DNA of 64,000 bases from Citrobacter portucalensis (lineage in GTDB: Bacteria > Pseudomonadota > Gammaproteobacteria > Enterobacterales > Enterobacteriaceae): assembly GCF_002042885.1 (NCBI RefSeq), contig NZ_MVFY01000016.1, positions 33,825 to 97,824 of the forward strand. The letters run 5' to 3'. Both the position numbers and the translations under genes were made by a program. Below are positions 42,183 through 51,829 of the stretch, in pieces (positions within the stretch are counted from its first letter, which is position 1; each line of letters begins with the position of its first letter). The notes below the pieces were generated by a model that saw only the letters and a list, made by a program, of their open reading frames with translations, had not been told where the DNA came from and did not search any database.

Positions 42183-45100
42183 ATGCAAAAAAGTCACCGT
42201 ATATGGCTTGCCGTACCTCACGAAGAGAAGGACGACGCCATCAATGCCCATCCGCGTTTGGATAATGGCCAGAAAGCACTTGAATGGGACAATGAACACC
42301 GGCTCTGGTATGCCCGACCAGGTGCCGACCTGAACAAGTTCGAACGATGGATGCCCCGACCACACGAACTGTCGATGAATGCAGAAGACCCGGTAACAGA
42401 GTTTGCACAAAAACTCGAAGAAGCAGGGCTGATGGTTAAAGGGCTGCCCGTGATGGATGGCAGCCTTCAGCGTGTACCGACGAAACAGGACAGGAAGGGT
42501 TCCAAAAGCGGAGCTTACAAAGCATACCTGGACGGGCGCCCTGCCGGATGGTATCGCGATTATCGCAGCGCCGACGCTAAACCAACGCAGTGGGTGTTTT
42601 CAGGTGGTGGCGAGATGGACCCGCTTGCGCGCCTACATCTCCGTGCTCATGCCCAGCAAACCCGTGAAGACAATGCACGTGCTCTTGAGCTGCAGTATAA
42701 CCGTCAGGCGGAATATGCAGCCCGATACGTTGACCGGTACCCGCAGGCTACAACAAACACCTATCTGACCCGCAAGGGAGTAGAGGCCGCTCCGGGTATA
42801 AGAATCAACGAAAAACAAGAGCTTGTTATCCCCTTCAGCAACGCGCATGGCGACATTCGTTCTTACCAGCGTATTCCACTTACCGGTGGGAAAGACGCCC
42901 GGATCCTTAAAGACAGTGAGAAAACAGGTAACTGGTTTGCTCTCGGGACCCCGCAGAACGGCAAGCCGCTGTTGTTTGCTGAAGGATATGCCACAGCAGC
43001 CTCCATACATGAGGCATCAGGCCTGCCGGTACTGATGACTATTGATGCGGGAAACATGATTGCCGTTGGTCAGAACGCCCGTGCCGTCTGGCCAGACAGT
43101 CAATTTATCTTCTGCGCTGACAACGACCATCAATTAAAAAACCCGCAGACTGGTGAGCCAGAGAATAAGGGCATCCTAAGTGCCACCAAGGCCGCCGAAC
43201 TGACGAACGGAGAGGTAATAGCACCAGCATTTACACCGACGGAGCTTGAACAAAACCTTACTGACTTCAACGATTTAATCCTCAGCAGAGGAAAAGACCT
43301 CGCCAGGCATCTCATCAATGTTCAGCTTCACGCTATGGGGATAGAAACCCCATTCAACACAAACTCACAAACCCGTAACGCCTTTGTAGAGGGCGGTCTC
43401 GTCTTCACCCCTGTTCAGGAAACTGCTATGGATAATCATGAATCTCCGGATATCGCACATATATCCGATAATGACATCGCCCGTGAACATACCGTCAGTG
43501 AGTTGGCCGAGGCCACTGCAGCAGAAAAACCAGCGACGGAGGCACCAGTGCAGCCTCCAGAAAACCAGGCGTCACATAAAGCCGGGCGTGAAACGATAAC
43601 TTTGTTTCATGGTTCACCTGCAGCCTTCAGTGCCATTGATTCTGAAAAAATAGGATTAGGTCAAAACCTCGTGGGGAGAGGTTTTTATACTGATACGTCT
43701 GTTTTAGGCGTGCACTATGTAATGGAGGAAATAAATCATAAGGACTATCACGTATATGAATTAGAGATCCCTTCTGAGTCTGTTGTTTTAGACCGTTGGG
43801 ATAATTCCACATTAACAGAAGAACTGCGGGCACGAATCAGAGAAGCTGGAAATTCGGGGCATCAGCAACTCAATGAAAACGAGAGCATTTCTCGCTCCGA
43901 GCTTGGAAATAAACTCGCTGACAGCAAGGCGATAGATGACACCTTTCTTAACTTCGCCAGCAGCCCTCAGGGGATGAGCATTCTGAAAGAAGCAGGAATT
44001 GATGCATTAAAAGACAATAGTTATGTCGCTATTATCAATACGGATTTAATTGATAATATTCGTTTGCGCTCAGCAGGTGGAAATATAAAAGCAGAAATGA
44101 CGCAATATATAGACAAGGCATTAAGTAACGTTGCTCAGGATGCATCAAGATTGTCAAATATATTGCAAAAGGAACAGAATCTTTCAATACATTATGAAGC
44201 CATCCGTTCTGAACTAATAAATCTTACAGTGGCTCAAAACCGGCCCGAAGAAGCTGAAAGGTTGACAGCTCTACTTACACATACATTCGTTAAAACTATT
44301 GATAGTCCCCCTGATAGAAAAACAAATATTACCCCCTTAAACCGACTATATGCGGAGGCAATAAGAAGCCTTGACCTGAATCACGATGATAGCGCTGCGC
44401 AACTGGGTCGCATTATTGATAGTGCTGTTGTAAACATAAACCCTGACCAGAAATTCGTTGCTGAACCCAATAAACCAGAGCCGGCAATTCCTGCCAACGA
44501 ACAGAATCCCGCGCCGACTGAGCCGGAACAACCTCAACCTGCAGATGTACGCGATGAGCCATCCCCCATGCCCCCAATAGAATCTGACGTTTTAATTCCT
44601 GATACGCAGAGCAACCCGGATGGGACGCTCGTGACATCTCCCGATGATATCGGTCAGAGTAGCCAGAGCGTCGCCGAAGCAGGATCGTATGCACCGTTAC
44701 CTGACCTGGATGATTATGCAGACATACGCGCGCAAATGGACGACCCACAGTTTGGTGAATGGATGCACAGTCAGTCTGACGACTTACCCCATAAGCCTGC
44801 ACAGGAACAATTTACAGCCCAGGAACTGCAGGAAACGGATGAACAGGCTGTAAAACCTGAGGCTGCATTGCATGATAAAAACGCTGAGCCCACGGCGCCG
44901 GTCTCGTCTGAATTACCAATCCCTCCACAGTCCCCCGGAGCACCATTAACCGGGAAAAAACAGGAACAGGCACAGACAGCCAACGCAGATGCAGACATGC
45001 CAGAACTGAATCTAAACTGGACGAAAACTGCAGAGAATGAGGTGAATGAAGCGGATGGGCTTGTCTATGGGCCGCGAAGACCGGAACCGCTGCAGCGGGA

Positions 45101-46682
45101 AGATCTGGATAAAATCATCAAAGCCTTGTCAACAGAAGAGCAGCGCGACAACACGGTGCTCTACCGCCTCGACGGGGAAGATGCCTTTCGCGATCTCGGC
45201 AACCGCCTCGAAATGTGTAACGGTGCAAGTCAGGACAAACGAAGGGTACTCGCCGCGCTGGCGGTTGCATCCCGCTTTTACGGCGGCGTGGTGGAGCTAA
45301 CCGGCAGTATGGAGTTTAAAGAGCAGGCTATGCGGCTCATTATCGAAAATGACCTCGATATCCGCATGAAGTTGCCTGCACAGCGCGCTCAACTTGAGGC
45401 ACTTCGGCAACAGATGGGGACGACCAGTGATTCAATCACAACGCATATACCTACGCCAGATCTGAATCGGCAGACACCATCACCTGATGCCGCACCACCA
45501 CAGTCATCGGCAACAGCCGCACCCGAAGCTGCTTCCTCTAACGCGCCAGACACACCAACACCCCCTGCATCACCGAACCCGGTATCACAGGCACAAGAAC
45601 CCGGCGCGCCTCAGCCGGCGTTTTCATCCTCTACTGAGGCTGTTACTGAGGCTGTCGCGTCAAAGGCTGCCGACAGTATCCGGGTCCCGGAAATGCCCGC
45701 TGAACCAGCGCCCTCCGCACTGAAGCCAGGGCAAAGCATCACGGCGGTATTGAAAAACTTTGGCGAGGCGACCTACGAAAATAAAGAGAAAAAGGGTGGG
45801 AGCTTCTTTATCGAGCTACAGAACCGTGGAGGGAGTCATACCTACTGGGGACAGGATTTAAGAAAACTTATCGAAAACCACAAAACCGGTGATGTGGTTA
45901 CACTGACGCTTAACTCCCGTGACAGCTGGCATGTACCAGGAGAGGAAAATGAACGCGTAAAGAATAACTGGTCATTGACATCCGCCTCGACGGGCCTTGC
46001 CGTGGCACACGATCGGCCAGAGCAGGGGCAACCCCTGCAAGTTTTTCCGGTCGATACGTTTGGCCGTCTCACTCAGCAAATCCGTCAGGCCTGGCCCGAG
46101 TACACCACAGACCTGAAGTTGCCACCTCGCCTGGAAGAACGTCAGTTTTATCTGGGTGAAGACAGGCACCCGGTGAAGTCACCGGTAGCTGCAGCAAGCA
46201 TTTTGCCACCATCCACAGACGCCCCAGACAGGTTGATACCCGTTATGGCCTCCATGGACACACAGTCAAACCAGTTAGACCTGCTGCTTGTACAGTCAGC
46301 GGGGGAACACCTACAGGGTATGGTGCGACTGGATGGCACACTGTATCCGGCACTTGCCACACCAACTACCGACAATAGTCAGTTGGTTATCAATGCCATC
46401 ACCGACGACGGCCCCCGCTTTGCGGGTTACGGGCAGGCGGTGAATTTCGAACCCGACGGCACCACCCGTGCCGCTCCCCAGCTGATGAAGTTCCACCTGA
46501 AAGGTCGGGAAGAAGATACACCACTTCCTGCCCGACTCTACACACCGGAAAAACAGGCAGACACCCTGTTCCAGCGTCTGGGTTTTGAACAGACCTGGAA
46601 ACAATGGGATGACGCACGAAAGCCGGAGGGCAGACAGGAAAAGGCGCTTCATCAGGAACACTCCCACAGCCCCGGCCGCTAA
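42183..46682 (+). CDS. Sog/RP4-TraC-type primase with embedded ADP-ribosyltransferase-like domain
   Basis: A 1499-aa multidomain protein at the position of sog in R64/ColIb. In order: DUF5710-like N-terminus (residues 1-60, WLAVPHEEKDDA); primase core with the EGYATA motif (Glu about 267) and the metal site ADND (about 312-315), as in RP4 TraC and Sog; a domain at about 470-630 with LFHGSP, GRGFYTD and NSYVAIIN that resembles polyvalent-protein ADP-ribosyltransferases; long Pro/Glu-rich linkers; a folded block at about 955-1080; and a C-terminal domain (about 1180-1260, GGSFFIELQNRGG) of the type found in plasmid primases and relaxases. ATG 42183 has AGGA 8 nt upstream. The 43600-44450 stretch is AT-rich against its surroundings, so the third domain was probably inserted. 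Sog and TraC primases travel to the recipient. Confidence 0.8.
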   Translation: MQKSHRIWLAVPHEEKDDAINAHPRLDNGQKALEWDNEHRLWYARPGADLNKFERWMPRPHELSMNAEDPVTEFAQKLEEAGLMVKGLPVMDGSLQRVPTKQDRKGSKSGAYKAYLDGRPAGWYRDYRSADAKPTQWVFSGGGEMDPLARLHLRAHAQQTREDNARALELQYNRQAEYAARYVDRYPQATTNTYLTRKGVEAAPGIRINEKQELVIPFSNAHGDIRSYQRIPLTGGKDARILKDSEKTGNWFALGTPQNGKPLLFAEGYATAASIHEASGLPVLMTIDAGNMIAVGQNARAVWPDSQFIFCADNDHQLKNPQTGEPENKGILSATKAAELTNGEVIAPAFTPTELEQNLTDFNDLILSRGKDLARHLINVQLHAMGIETPFNTNSQTRNAFVEGGLVFTPVQETAMDNHESPDIAHISDNDIAREHTVSELAEATAAEKPATEAPVQPPENQASHKAGRETITLFHGSPAAFSAIDSEKIGLGQNLVGRGFYTDTSVLGVHYVMEEINHKDYHVYELEIPSESVVLDRWDNSTLTEELRARIREAGNSGHQQLNENESISRSELGNKLADSKAIDDTFLNFASSPQGMSILKEAGIDALKDNSYVAIINTDLIDNIRLRSAGGNIKAEMTQYIDKALSNVAQDASRLSNILQKEQNLSIHYEAIRSELINLTVAQNRPEEAERLTALLTHTFVKTIDSPPDRKTNITPLNRLYAEAIRSLDLNHDDSAAQLGRIIDSAVVNINPDQKFVAEPNKPEPAIPANEQNPAPTEPEQPQPADVRDEPSPMPPIESDVLIPDTQSNPDGTLVTSPDDIGQSSQSVAEAGSYAPLPDLDDYADIRAQMDDPQFGEWMHSQSDDLPHKPAQEQFTAQELQETDEQAVKPEAALHDKNAEPTAPVSSELPIPPQSPGAPLTGKKQEQAQTANADADMPELNLNWTKTAENEVNEADGLVYGPRRPEPLQREDLDKIIKALSTEEQRDNTVLYRLDGEDAFRDLGNRLEMCNGASQDKRRVLAALAVASRFYGGVVELTGSMEFKEQAMRLIIENDLDIRMKLPAQRAQLEALRQQMGTTSDSITTHIPTPDLNRQTPSPDAAPPQSSATAAPEAASSNAPDTPTPPASPNPVSQAQEPGAPQPAFSSSTEAVTEAVASKAADSIRVPEMPAEPAPSALKPGQSITAVLKNFGEATYENKEKKGGSFFIELQNRGGSHTYWGQDLRKLIENHKTGDVVTLTLNSRDSWHVPGEENERVKNNWSLTSASTGLAVAHDRPEQGQPLQVFPVDTFGRLTQQIRQAWPEYTTDLKLPPRLEERQFYLGEDRHPVKSPVAAASILPPSTDAPDRLIPVMASMDTQSNQLDLLLVQSAGEHLQGMVRLDGTLYPALATPTTDNSQLVINAITDDGPRFAGYGQAVNFEPDGTTRAAPQLMKFHLKGREEDTPLPARLYTPEKQADTLFQRLGFEQTWKQWDDARKPEGRQEKALHQEHSHSPGR

Positions 46683-46699
46683 GCCGATAAGGAGAGAGA

Positions 46700-47050
46700 A
46701 TGCGATATCACATGCTTAAAGCCGGACTCCTGTCCGGCTTCATGCTTTTTTCTACCACCGCTACGGCGGCGACCTGCCGAGCAGGAAGTGCCGCTGAAGC
46801 GGGTAGTCAGGCTGGTTATGAGCGAGCCAGGGCGGCCGCAACAGCCTGGGAACAGCGCGAAAGCAATGTCTCATCCTCCCTGCAGTCCTGTCTGTCCCGT
46901 ATCAAGAGCGTCAAAGTGAGCCTGCCGCAATTCCCCGGGCTCGATGACATCATTTCTCAACTGGAAAATAAGGTCTGCGAAGCTGCCCTTGATAAGGTCA
47001 ACGAACAGATTCCAGACAACATCGATCCCTGGAAAAACTTCAACTCCTGA
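46700..47050 (+). CDS. traL: TraL-like small exported protein
   Basis: A 116-aa protein with a signal peptide (AGLLSGFMLFSTTATA), then a helical domain with Cys residues (TCRAGS, LQSCLSR, KVCEAALD), ending NIDPWKNFNS. Position between the primase and traM matches traL of R64. AAGGAG precedes the ATG. Periplasmic; function unknown. Confidence 0.75.
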   Translation: MRYHMLKAGLLSGFMLFSTTATAATCRAGSAAEAGSQAGYERARAAATAWEQRESNVSSSLQSCLSRIKSVKVSLPQFPGLDDIISQLENKVCEAALDKVNEQIPDNIDPWKNFNS

Positions 47051-47055
47051 AACCT

Positions 47056-47757
47056 ATGACAAAACTGACTCAACCGGCCCCCCCTGCAAAGGGGCGGGCC
47101 ACCTCCCCTGCGGAGGATCCGCTGAACGACGCCGTGAAAATGATGATCACGGCAGAAAAACGCCAGAAAATGGCACCGGAGCTTATGAAAAGTAATCTCC
47201 GACTGGGGACTGGCCTGCTTATCAGCATAATCCTCAACGCCGGTTTAACCTGGGCTCTGATACAACAGCCACGAGATTACTTTGCCACCGACAGCGGACG
47301 CCTGGTTCGCCTGGCTCCCACATCCGAACCGGCATGGAGCCAGGACGATGCAATCGCCTTTGGCAGCAAGGCGCTGATGCGGGCCTTTAACCTGGACTTC
47401 GTTCACTATCGTGAGCAGGTATCTTCTACGGCCTCGCTATTCTCTGAAGAAGGGCACGCCAGTTACATCCAGGCGCTCACTAACTCCAATATCTATGATG
47501 CCCTGAAGCGTGAACGTATGAACCTTACCGGCTCCGTTGGGGCTGGTGTCGTCATCCGGCGTGGACGCTTGTCTGATGGAACCTGGTTCTGGACTATGCA
47601 ATATCCGGTACGTCTGCGTCTGGTTGGTCAGACAACCAGCAAGCCCGAACAACCTTTTGTTTTCGAAATCACCATCCAGCGCGTAGATCCACGACAGAAA
47701 CCTGTCGGGATGGAAATCCGCCAGATGATCTCACGCAACGCCCCCCGCAACCTCTGA
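47056..47757 (+). CDS. traM: TraM (DotI/IcmL-like) inner-membrane protein
   Basis: A 233-aa protein with one membrane helix (LGTGLLISIILNAGLTWALI) and a periplasmic NTF2/VirB8-like domain. The DotI/IcmL block FFATDSGRLVRL-like DYFATDSGRLVRLAP and FNLDFVHYREQ are conserved. It begins 5 bp after traL. Inner-membrane part of the core apparatus. Confidence 0.92.
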   Translation: MTKLTQPAPPAKGRATSPAEDPLNDAVKMMITAEKRQKMAPELMKSNLRLGTGLLISIILNAGLTWALIQQPRDYFATDSGRLVRLAPTSEPAWSQDDAIAFGSKALMRAFNLDFVHYREQVSSTASLFSEEGHASYIQALTNSNIYDALKRERMNLTGSVGAGVVIRRGRLSDGTWFWTMQYPVRLRLVGQTTSKPEQPFVFEITIQRVDPRQKPVGMEIRQMISRNAPRNL

Positions 47758-47767
47758 GGCTCCCGCC

Positions 47768-48751
47768 ATGAAACTTCGTTATCTCATGACCGCGCTACTG
47801 CTGTGTGGTCCGGCTCTCGCAGTCGCTGCTGACAATACTGGCTGGCAGAACGCCAGGACACCTGGCGCAACAAGTGCAGCTCCAGCCCAGCAAGGTGCTG
47901 AACCACATACAACGGACGTACCCGCAACCCGGATTAGTGGGGAGTTACCGGCACCAGGACAAAGCTCACCGCTGGTAGACGAAGCGGCAAGCATGGACTC
48001 GCCTCTGTCAGCGGATGAGATACGCGAACTGCGTCTGCGACTGACAGACAACGAGCGGTCGGTAAATGCTCCAATGATAAGCGTGGTTCCGCGCATCAGT
48101 TCGTTAACCCTTAATCTTTCACCAGGAGCCAGTATCCCGTTGGTACGTACGGCCATGAACAACCAGAGCGTCGTTACCCTGACAGACATCAGTGGTGCGC
48201 CGTGGCCACAGTCGGATCCGCCAATTAATGCCAGTCCGAAAAATTTTGATGTGAAGTTCAATGCTGGTAGCAACATGCTAACTATCACCCCACTGCGTCC
48301 GTGGGCGGCAGGGAACATATCCGTCTATCTTAAAGGACTCGATGTACCGGTCATGATTAACGTGACAAGTGGTGAGACAGACACCCGTACAGCCAGCCAG
48401 GAGATCGACAGCCGACTGGATTTACGCGTCCCACGCCTGGGTCCCGGCACCATGGCCCCAGGCGCGCCAGTCGATAAAATCGCACTCCATAGTGCCACTT
48501 TGCAGGCCTTTCTGGATGGCACTCCACCAGAAGATGCACACCGCCTCAAATTCCAGGGCAACGTTCCTGACACTGTTATATGGCAAAGCGGTGATGATCT
48601 GATGGTCCGTTCCCGGGCAATGCTTCGCGATGAGTTTGAACAGACACTCTCTTCAGCGGACGGCACGCATCTCTGGAAACTCCCCCTCACCCCGTTACTG
48701 ACCTTCTCAGTGAACGGGAAATCCGTTCACGTCACGCCGGAGCTTCAGTAA
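47768..48751 (+). CDS. traN: TraN (DotH/IcmK-like) outer-membrane core protein
   Basis: A 327-aa exported protein with a clear signal peptide (LMTALLLCGPALAVAA), a disordered region, then the VirB9-like domain: ISSLTLNLSPGASIPLVRTA, VTLTDISGAPWP and FNAGSNMLTITPLRPWA are typical of DotH/IcmK. It overlaps traO by 1 nt. It forms the outer-membrane core with TraH, TraI and TraO. Confidence 0.93.
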   Translation: MKLRYLMTALLLCGPALAVAADNTGWQNARTPGATSAAPAQQGAEPHTTDVPATRISGELPAPGQSSPLVDEAASMDSPLSADEIRELRLRLTDNERSVNAPMISVVPRISSLTLNLSPGASIPLVRTAMNNQSVVTLTDISGAPWPQSDPPINASPKNFDVKFNAGSNMLTITPLRPWAAGNISVYLKGLDVPVMINVTSGETDTRTASQEIDSRLDLRVPRLGPGTMAPGAPVDKIALHSATLQAFLDGTPPEDAHRLKFQGNVPDTVIWQSGDDLMVRSRAMLRDEFEQTLSSADGTHLWKLPLTPLLTFSVNGKSVHVTPELQ

Positions 48752-50067
48752 TGAGCGCAGAACAGGATGCCGGAAATAACGGCAAAAAACTTATTTCAAT
48801 AATCGGATTTGGAGCCCTGGTTTTACTGACTGCCGGTTACTGGTTAGTGTCATGGCTGGCACATGACCCTTCAGGAAAGGATTCTGCCGTCAATCTTAAC
48901 GGCACTGCCTCAAGTGCCGTAACCACCACAACAGAAAGCCCGCGATACCGTGAGCTACTGAAAGCCTCAAACGACTTAGGTGCGCAAGAAGCCGCACGGA
49001 CTGATTCATCTTTTATCGCCAGCCTCCCGGTAGGCCTTGAAGTCACGGAACCCCCGCCTGATAAGCCGCCGGTAACAAAGCCGGCATCACAAGATTCGCC
49101 ATCTCCACAGTCGGGAAAATCGTCACGACGCACGGAAAACACGGCCGGAGAAGAGCAGGCAAACGAGAAGCGCCAGGCTCAACTCCAGAAACTGCTCACG
49201 CGAATCAGTGCCGCGCAGGCGGGCGGTGACGCTCCGGTTCTGGCCACTGCACTGGCCACCGTTACGCGGACTTCACCAGAGTCTGGTGCTGGCCGCCAGG
49301 CAGAATCCACAGCTAAAACAGAAAACGCACAGGTCTTCATCCCTGCACTCACTCGTGCGTCCGGTTATATGGAGACTGCCGTGGATTCGGATAACCCCAA
49401 CTCAGAGGTGGTTGCGGTCATACCTGCCGGGCCGCTGGCTGGCGCCAGACTCCATAGCCCTTCAGTAAAACTTGCCGGAAATGGACTCGATATCAAATTC
49501 ACCAGTATGAGCTGGAAAGGAATGGAACTGAACGTAAAAGCAAGCGCACAGAGCGAGAAAAACCTGATGTCTTCAATAGCTTCCGATGTCAACCATCGAT
49601 GGGGGACACACATCGTTCTACCAGCTGTATTAGGTGGTCTTGGAGATCTGGGGGGGCTGTACAAGGATGCTAATACTCAAGTCATGCAGTCCAGCGTCGG
49701 AACAGTCACCGGACGCGTAGGGAAACCTGACGGCAGCACAGTAGCTGGCGTAATGGTCGGTGGCACAGCACAGACAGGTGCGGAAGTCATCAAACAGGAG
49801 ATGGCCCGCGAGCCGTTCCGCCAGGTAACAGTTAAGCAGAAAGAGGTTATCTCCATTCTCTTCGTTGAATCAGTAACTTCAGACGACATTATCAGTAATA
49901 AGAAGGCCGCACTCTCCGCTGCCAGTACATCAGCACCAACACCTGTTGCAGCAGAGCAGCAAACTGAATCCCGCCTGCAGGAAGCTATAGCGCGCCGCCA
50001 GGCTGAAATCCGTCGTCAATATGGCGACACCGTACCCGTGAGGAACAATGATGAATCAGCAAATTGA
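48751..50067 (+). CDS. traO: TraO (DotG/IcmE-like, VirB10-type) channel protein
   Basis: A 438-aa protein: N-terminal membrane helix (LISIIGFGALVLLTAGYWLV), a long Pro/Ser-rich and coiled linker, then the VirB10-like C-terminal domain (FIPALTRASGYMETAVDSDN, VVAVIPAGPLAGARL, MSSIASDVNHRWGTHIVLPAVLGG). It spans the envelope and links inner to outer membrane. It is shorter than Legionella DotG because it lacks the pentapeptide repeats, as in plasmid TraO. Overlaps traP by 20 nt. Confidence 0.93.
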   Translation: MSAEQDAGNNGKKLISIIGFGALVLLTAGYWLVSWLAHDPSGKDSAVNLNGTASSAVTTTTESPRYRELLKASNDLGAQEAARTDSSFIASLPVGLEVTEPPPDKPPVTKPASQDSPSPQSGKSSRRTENTAGEEQANEKRQAQLQKLLTRISAAQAGGDAPVLATALATVTRTSPESGAGRQAESTAKTENAQVFIPALTRASGYMETAVDSDNPNSEVVAVIPAGPLAGARLHSPSVKLAGNGLDIKFTSMSWKGMELNVKASAQSEKNLMSSIASDVNHRWGTHIVLPAVLGGLGDLGGLYKDANTQVMQSSVGTVTGRVGKPDGSTVAGVMVGGTAQTGAEVIKQEMAREPFRQVTVKQKEVISILFVESVTSDDIISNKKAALSAASTSAPTPVAAEQQTESRLQEAIARRQAEIRRQYGDTVPVRNNDESAN

Positions 50068-50821
50068 CATACCTGAAGAAGATACGCTGGAAAACGAGGA
50101 TGATTTTGGCGCGCCAGACCCCCGTCAGAAACCACCTTTATGGAAACGGGAGCTGCTGTTTGGCTATTCTCTACCGTGGCTTCTCGGGATAACTCTTCTG
50201 GCAGTGGCCAGCCTCTGGTATCTGTTCGGTCCGTCACTGTCATTTACAAATAACACACCGTCTGAAAGCAGCTTCAGTGAGGTTGAAAGTACGCTCGACG
50301 GTGCACCGCAAAATGCAGTTGAGACTATCCAGCACACGAGGGCTTCGATCCCCGTAGCGCAGCCAGCGACACAAATTGCACCTCCGATGCTCCAGGGCGA
50401 TACGGCGAGCATGATGACGGATATTCGTGACGAGCTGAACGACCGTGATCGAAAGATAAATGACTCTATGACGTCACTGAAAGACAGCGTCACCCGTCTG
50501 TCTGATGCTATCAAGAGGGATGAGGCATACGCGGTAGAAACGCGTGCCCAGCTTAATGACCTGATACAAAAGCTGGCAGTACTGGAAGCCCGGGCAAGCG
50601 TCACTGATACCTCAAAACCCGCTTCCAGGTCCCAAAAACGGCAGGTAGCCAGTGCTATTTCAGGCATGAAAATCATGTCACTGGAGTCGGGAATGGCCTG
50701 GATTAAATGGCAGGGCAGTACCTGGTCCGTCCGGGAGGGGGATACGCTGGGTAAAGTCACTATTCGTCAGATTGATCCCGCCACACGCTCTGTGGTGACA
50801 ACAGGAGGAACCCTGCGCTAA
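50048..50821 (+). CDS. traP: TraP (DotF/IcmG-like) inner-membrane protein
   Basis: A 257-aa protein: short acidic cytoplasmic N-terminus, one membrane helix (LPWLLGITLLAVASLWYLF), a coiled coil (DIRDELNDRDRKINDSMTSLKDSVTRL) and a C-terminal beta domain (MSLESGMAWIKWQGSTWSVREGD). Same layout and position as R64 TraP. Its stop shares the A of the traQ start. Confidence 0.88.
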   Translation: MMNQQIDIPEEDTLENEDDFGAPDPRQKPPLWKRELLFGYSLPWLLGITLLAVASLWYLFGPSLSFTNNTPSESSFSEVESTLDGAPQNAVETIQHTRASIPVAQPATQIAPPMLQGDTASMMTDIRDELNDRDRKINDSMTSLKDSVTRLSDAIKRDEAYAVETRAQLNDLIQKLAVLEARASVTDTSKPASRSQKRQVASAISGMKIMSLESGMAWIKWQGSTWSVREGDTLGKVTIRQIDPATRSVVTTGGTLR

Positions 50822-51345
50822 TGGCACTGGATGCCATTACGCTAATAGAGAACCTGGCTTCGGGCATCTTCACCGCTGGACTGGATTTACTGTTCAGTTG
50901 GTCTGAGATGATTGGTTTTTTTGGCCTCATCGCCCTACTGGTCCGGCAACGTTCCAGTCGTGGTCCCTTATCCCCGGGCAGGTTCGCTATTGGCCTTTTT
51001 TCCTGCGCCGCACTGGTATCCCTTCCCTCCATAATTAATGCCAGTGGTGCTCAGCTTGGTTTTGGCGCTACATCCTTTGATGCAATCGCTTATGTGCAGC
51101 CCGCCACCTACGGCGTTGCTGCAGGGGCCGCTAACGCCGTGCTTTCCCTGGTTCGGCTCGCAGGTGTGGGATTTGTCTATGCAGCACTAGATATGTTTCG
51201 ACGTTCAGAACTTGAAGGGCATACCGCGCTCAGTTCAAGCGAAAGCATTCGTGCCGCGACCGTAAAACTGATGGCCGGAACCGCGATGGTCTTTTCACCT
51301 CAGCTCATCGATGCCGCGCTCGCCACCTTCGGACTCGCTTTTTAA
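50821..51345 (+). CDS. traQ: TraQ integral membrane protein
   Basis: A 174-aa hydrophobic protein with about four membrane segments (GFFGLIALLVRQ, FAIGLFSCAALVSLP, NAVLSLVRLAGVGFVYAAL, LMAGTAMVFSPQLID). It follows traP by a 1-nt overlap, as in R64 traP-traQ-traR. It resembles IcmC/IcmV-type small membrane proteins in size only. Needed for transfer in R64. Confidence 0.82.
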   Translation: MALDAITLIENLASGIFTAGLDLLFSWSEMIGFFGLIALLVRQRSSRGPLSPGRFAIGLFSCAALVSLPSIINASGAQLGFGATSFDAIAYVQPATYGVAAGAANAVLSLVRLAGVGFVYAALDMFRRSELEGHTALSSSESIRAATVKLMAGTAMVFSPQLIDAALATFGLAF

Positions 51346-51379
51346 CACCATTCGTTTTTTTATAACCCAAGGAGACACC

Positions 51380-51784
51380 ATGTCACTTTTCCGTGCTATT
51401 TCCGCGCGTATTTATGCCGTTGTTATTTTCTGTCAGCTGACCATGATGAAGTGCCGTGAGCGAATGATTCAGGGGTTGTGTGCCCTGGCCACGTTCCTGT
51501 TACCCGGCATGGCCTTCGCCGAAGGCGATCTTGCTGACATGCTTAGCAGCGCCGCTGCCGGTGCTAAAAGTGGTAAAACTTCTGGCCTGGAAATTGCCCA
51601 GGCGATCGGAGTATTCATCTTCATCGGTTCCCTGCTGGCTTTCAAAAAAGTTGGTACCAACCCGCAGATCACCGTGGGCCGCTGCTGTGCAGGTCTGGCT
51701 ATTGGCGGTCTGCTGGCCGTTGTCCCTGAAGTTATGAGTCGTACCCAGAAACAGCTTGGTACCAGCTCCGTCAATATCAGCTAA
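51380..51784 (+). CDS. traR: TraR (IcmD/DotP-like) membrane protein
   Basis: A 134-aa protein: signal-like N-terminus, LCALATFLLPGMAFAEGDLADML (a cleavage site after Ala-Phe-Ala), then two hydrophobic segments (IAQAIGVFIFIGSLLAF, CCAGLAIGGLLAVVPEVM), similar to VirB2-like small subunits such as DotP/IcmD. The ATG at 51380 has GGAG 5 nt upstream; a longer frame from 51311 overlaps traQ and lacks support. Confidence 0.85.
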   Translation: MSLFRAISARIYAVVIFCQLTMMKCRERMIQGLCALATFLLPGMAFAEGDLADMLSSAAAGAKSGKTSGLEIAQAIGVFIFIGSLLAFKKVGTNPQITVGRCCAGLAIGGLLAVVPEVMSRTQKQLGTSSVNIS

Positions 51785-51790
51785 GCACAG

Positions 51791-51818
51791 GAAAGGGTCG
51801 GTGTTTACCGACCCTTTC
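51791..51818 (+). promoter_or_regulatory. 12-bp hairpin between traR and traT
   Basis: GAAAGGGTCGGT and ACCGACCCTTTC pair perfectly around a 4-nt loop. It ends directly before the traT ribosome-binding site (AGGAG, 51818-51823). No T-run follows, so it may protect upstream mRNA or tune downstream expression rather than terminate. Confidence 0.6.
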
Positions 51819-51829
51819 AGGAGAAAACG

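Noticed and set aside
42183..46682. Internal start giving a short Sog-like form (SogS)
   Set aside because: ColIb sog makes a short product from an internal start, but I could not identify an internal ribosome-binding site convincing enough to call one here.
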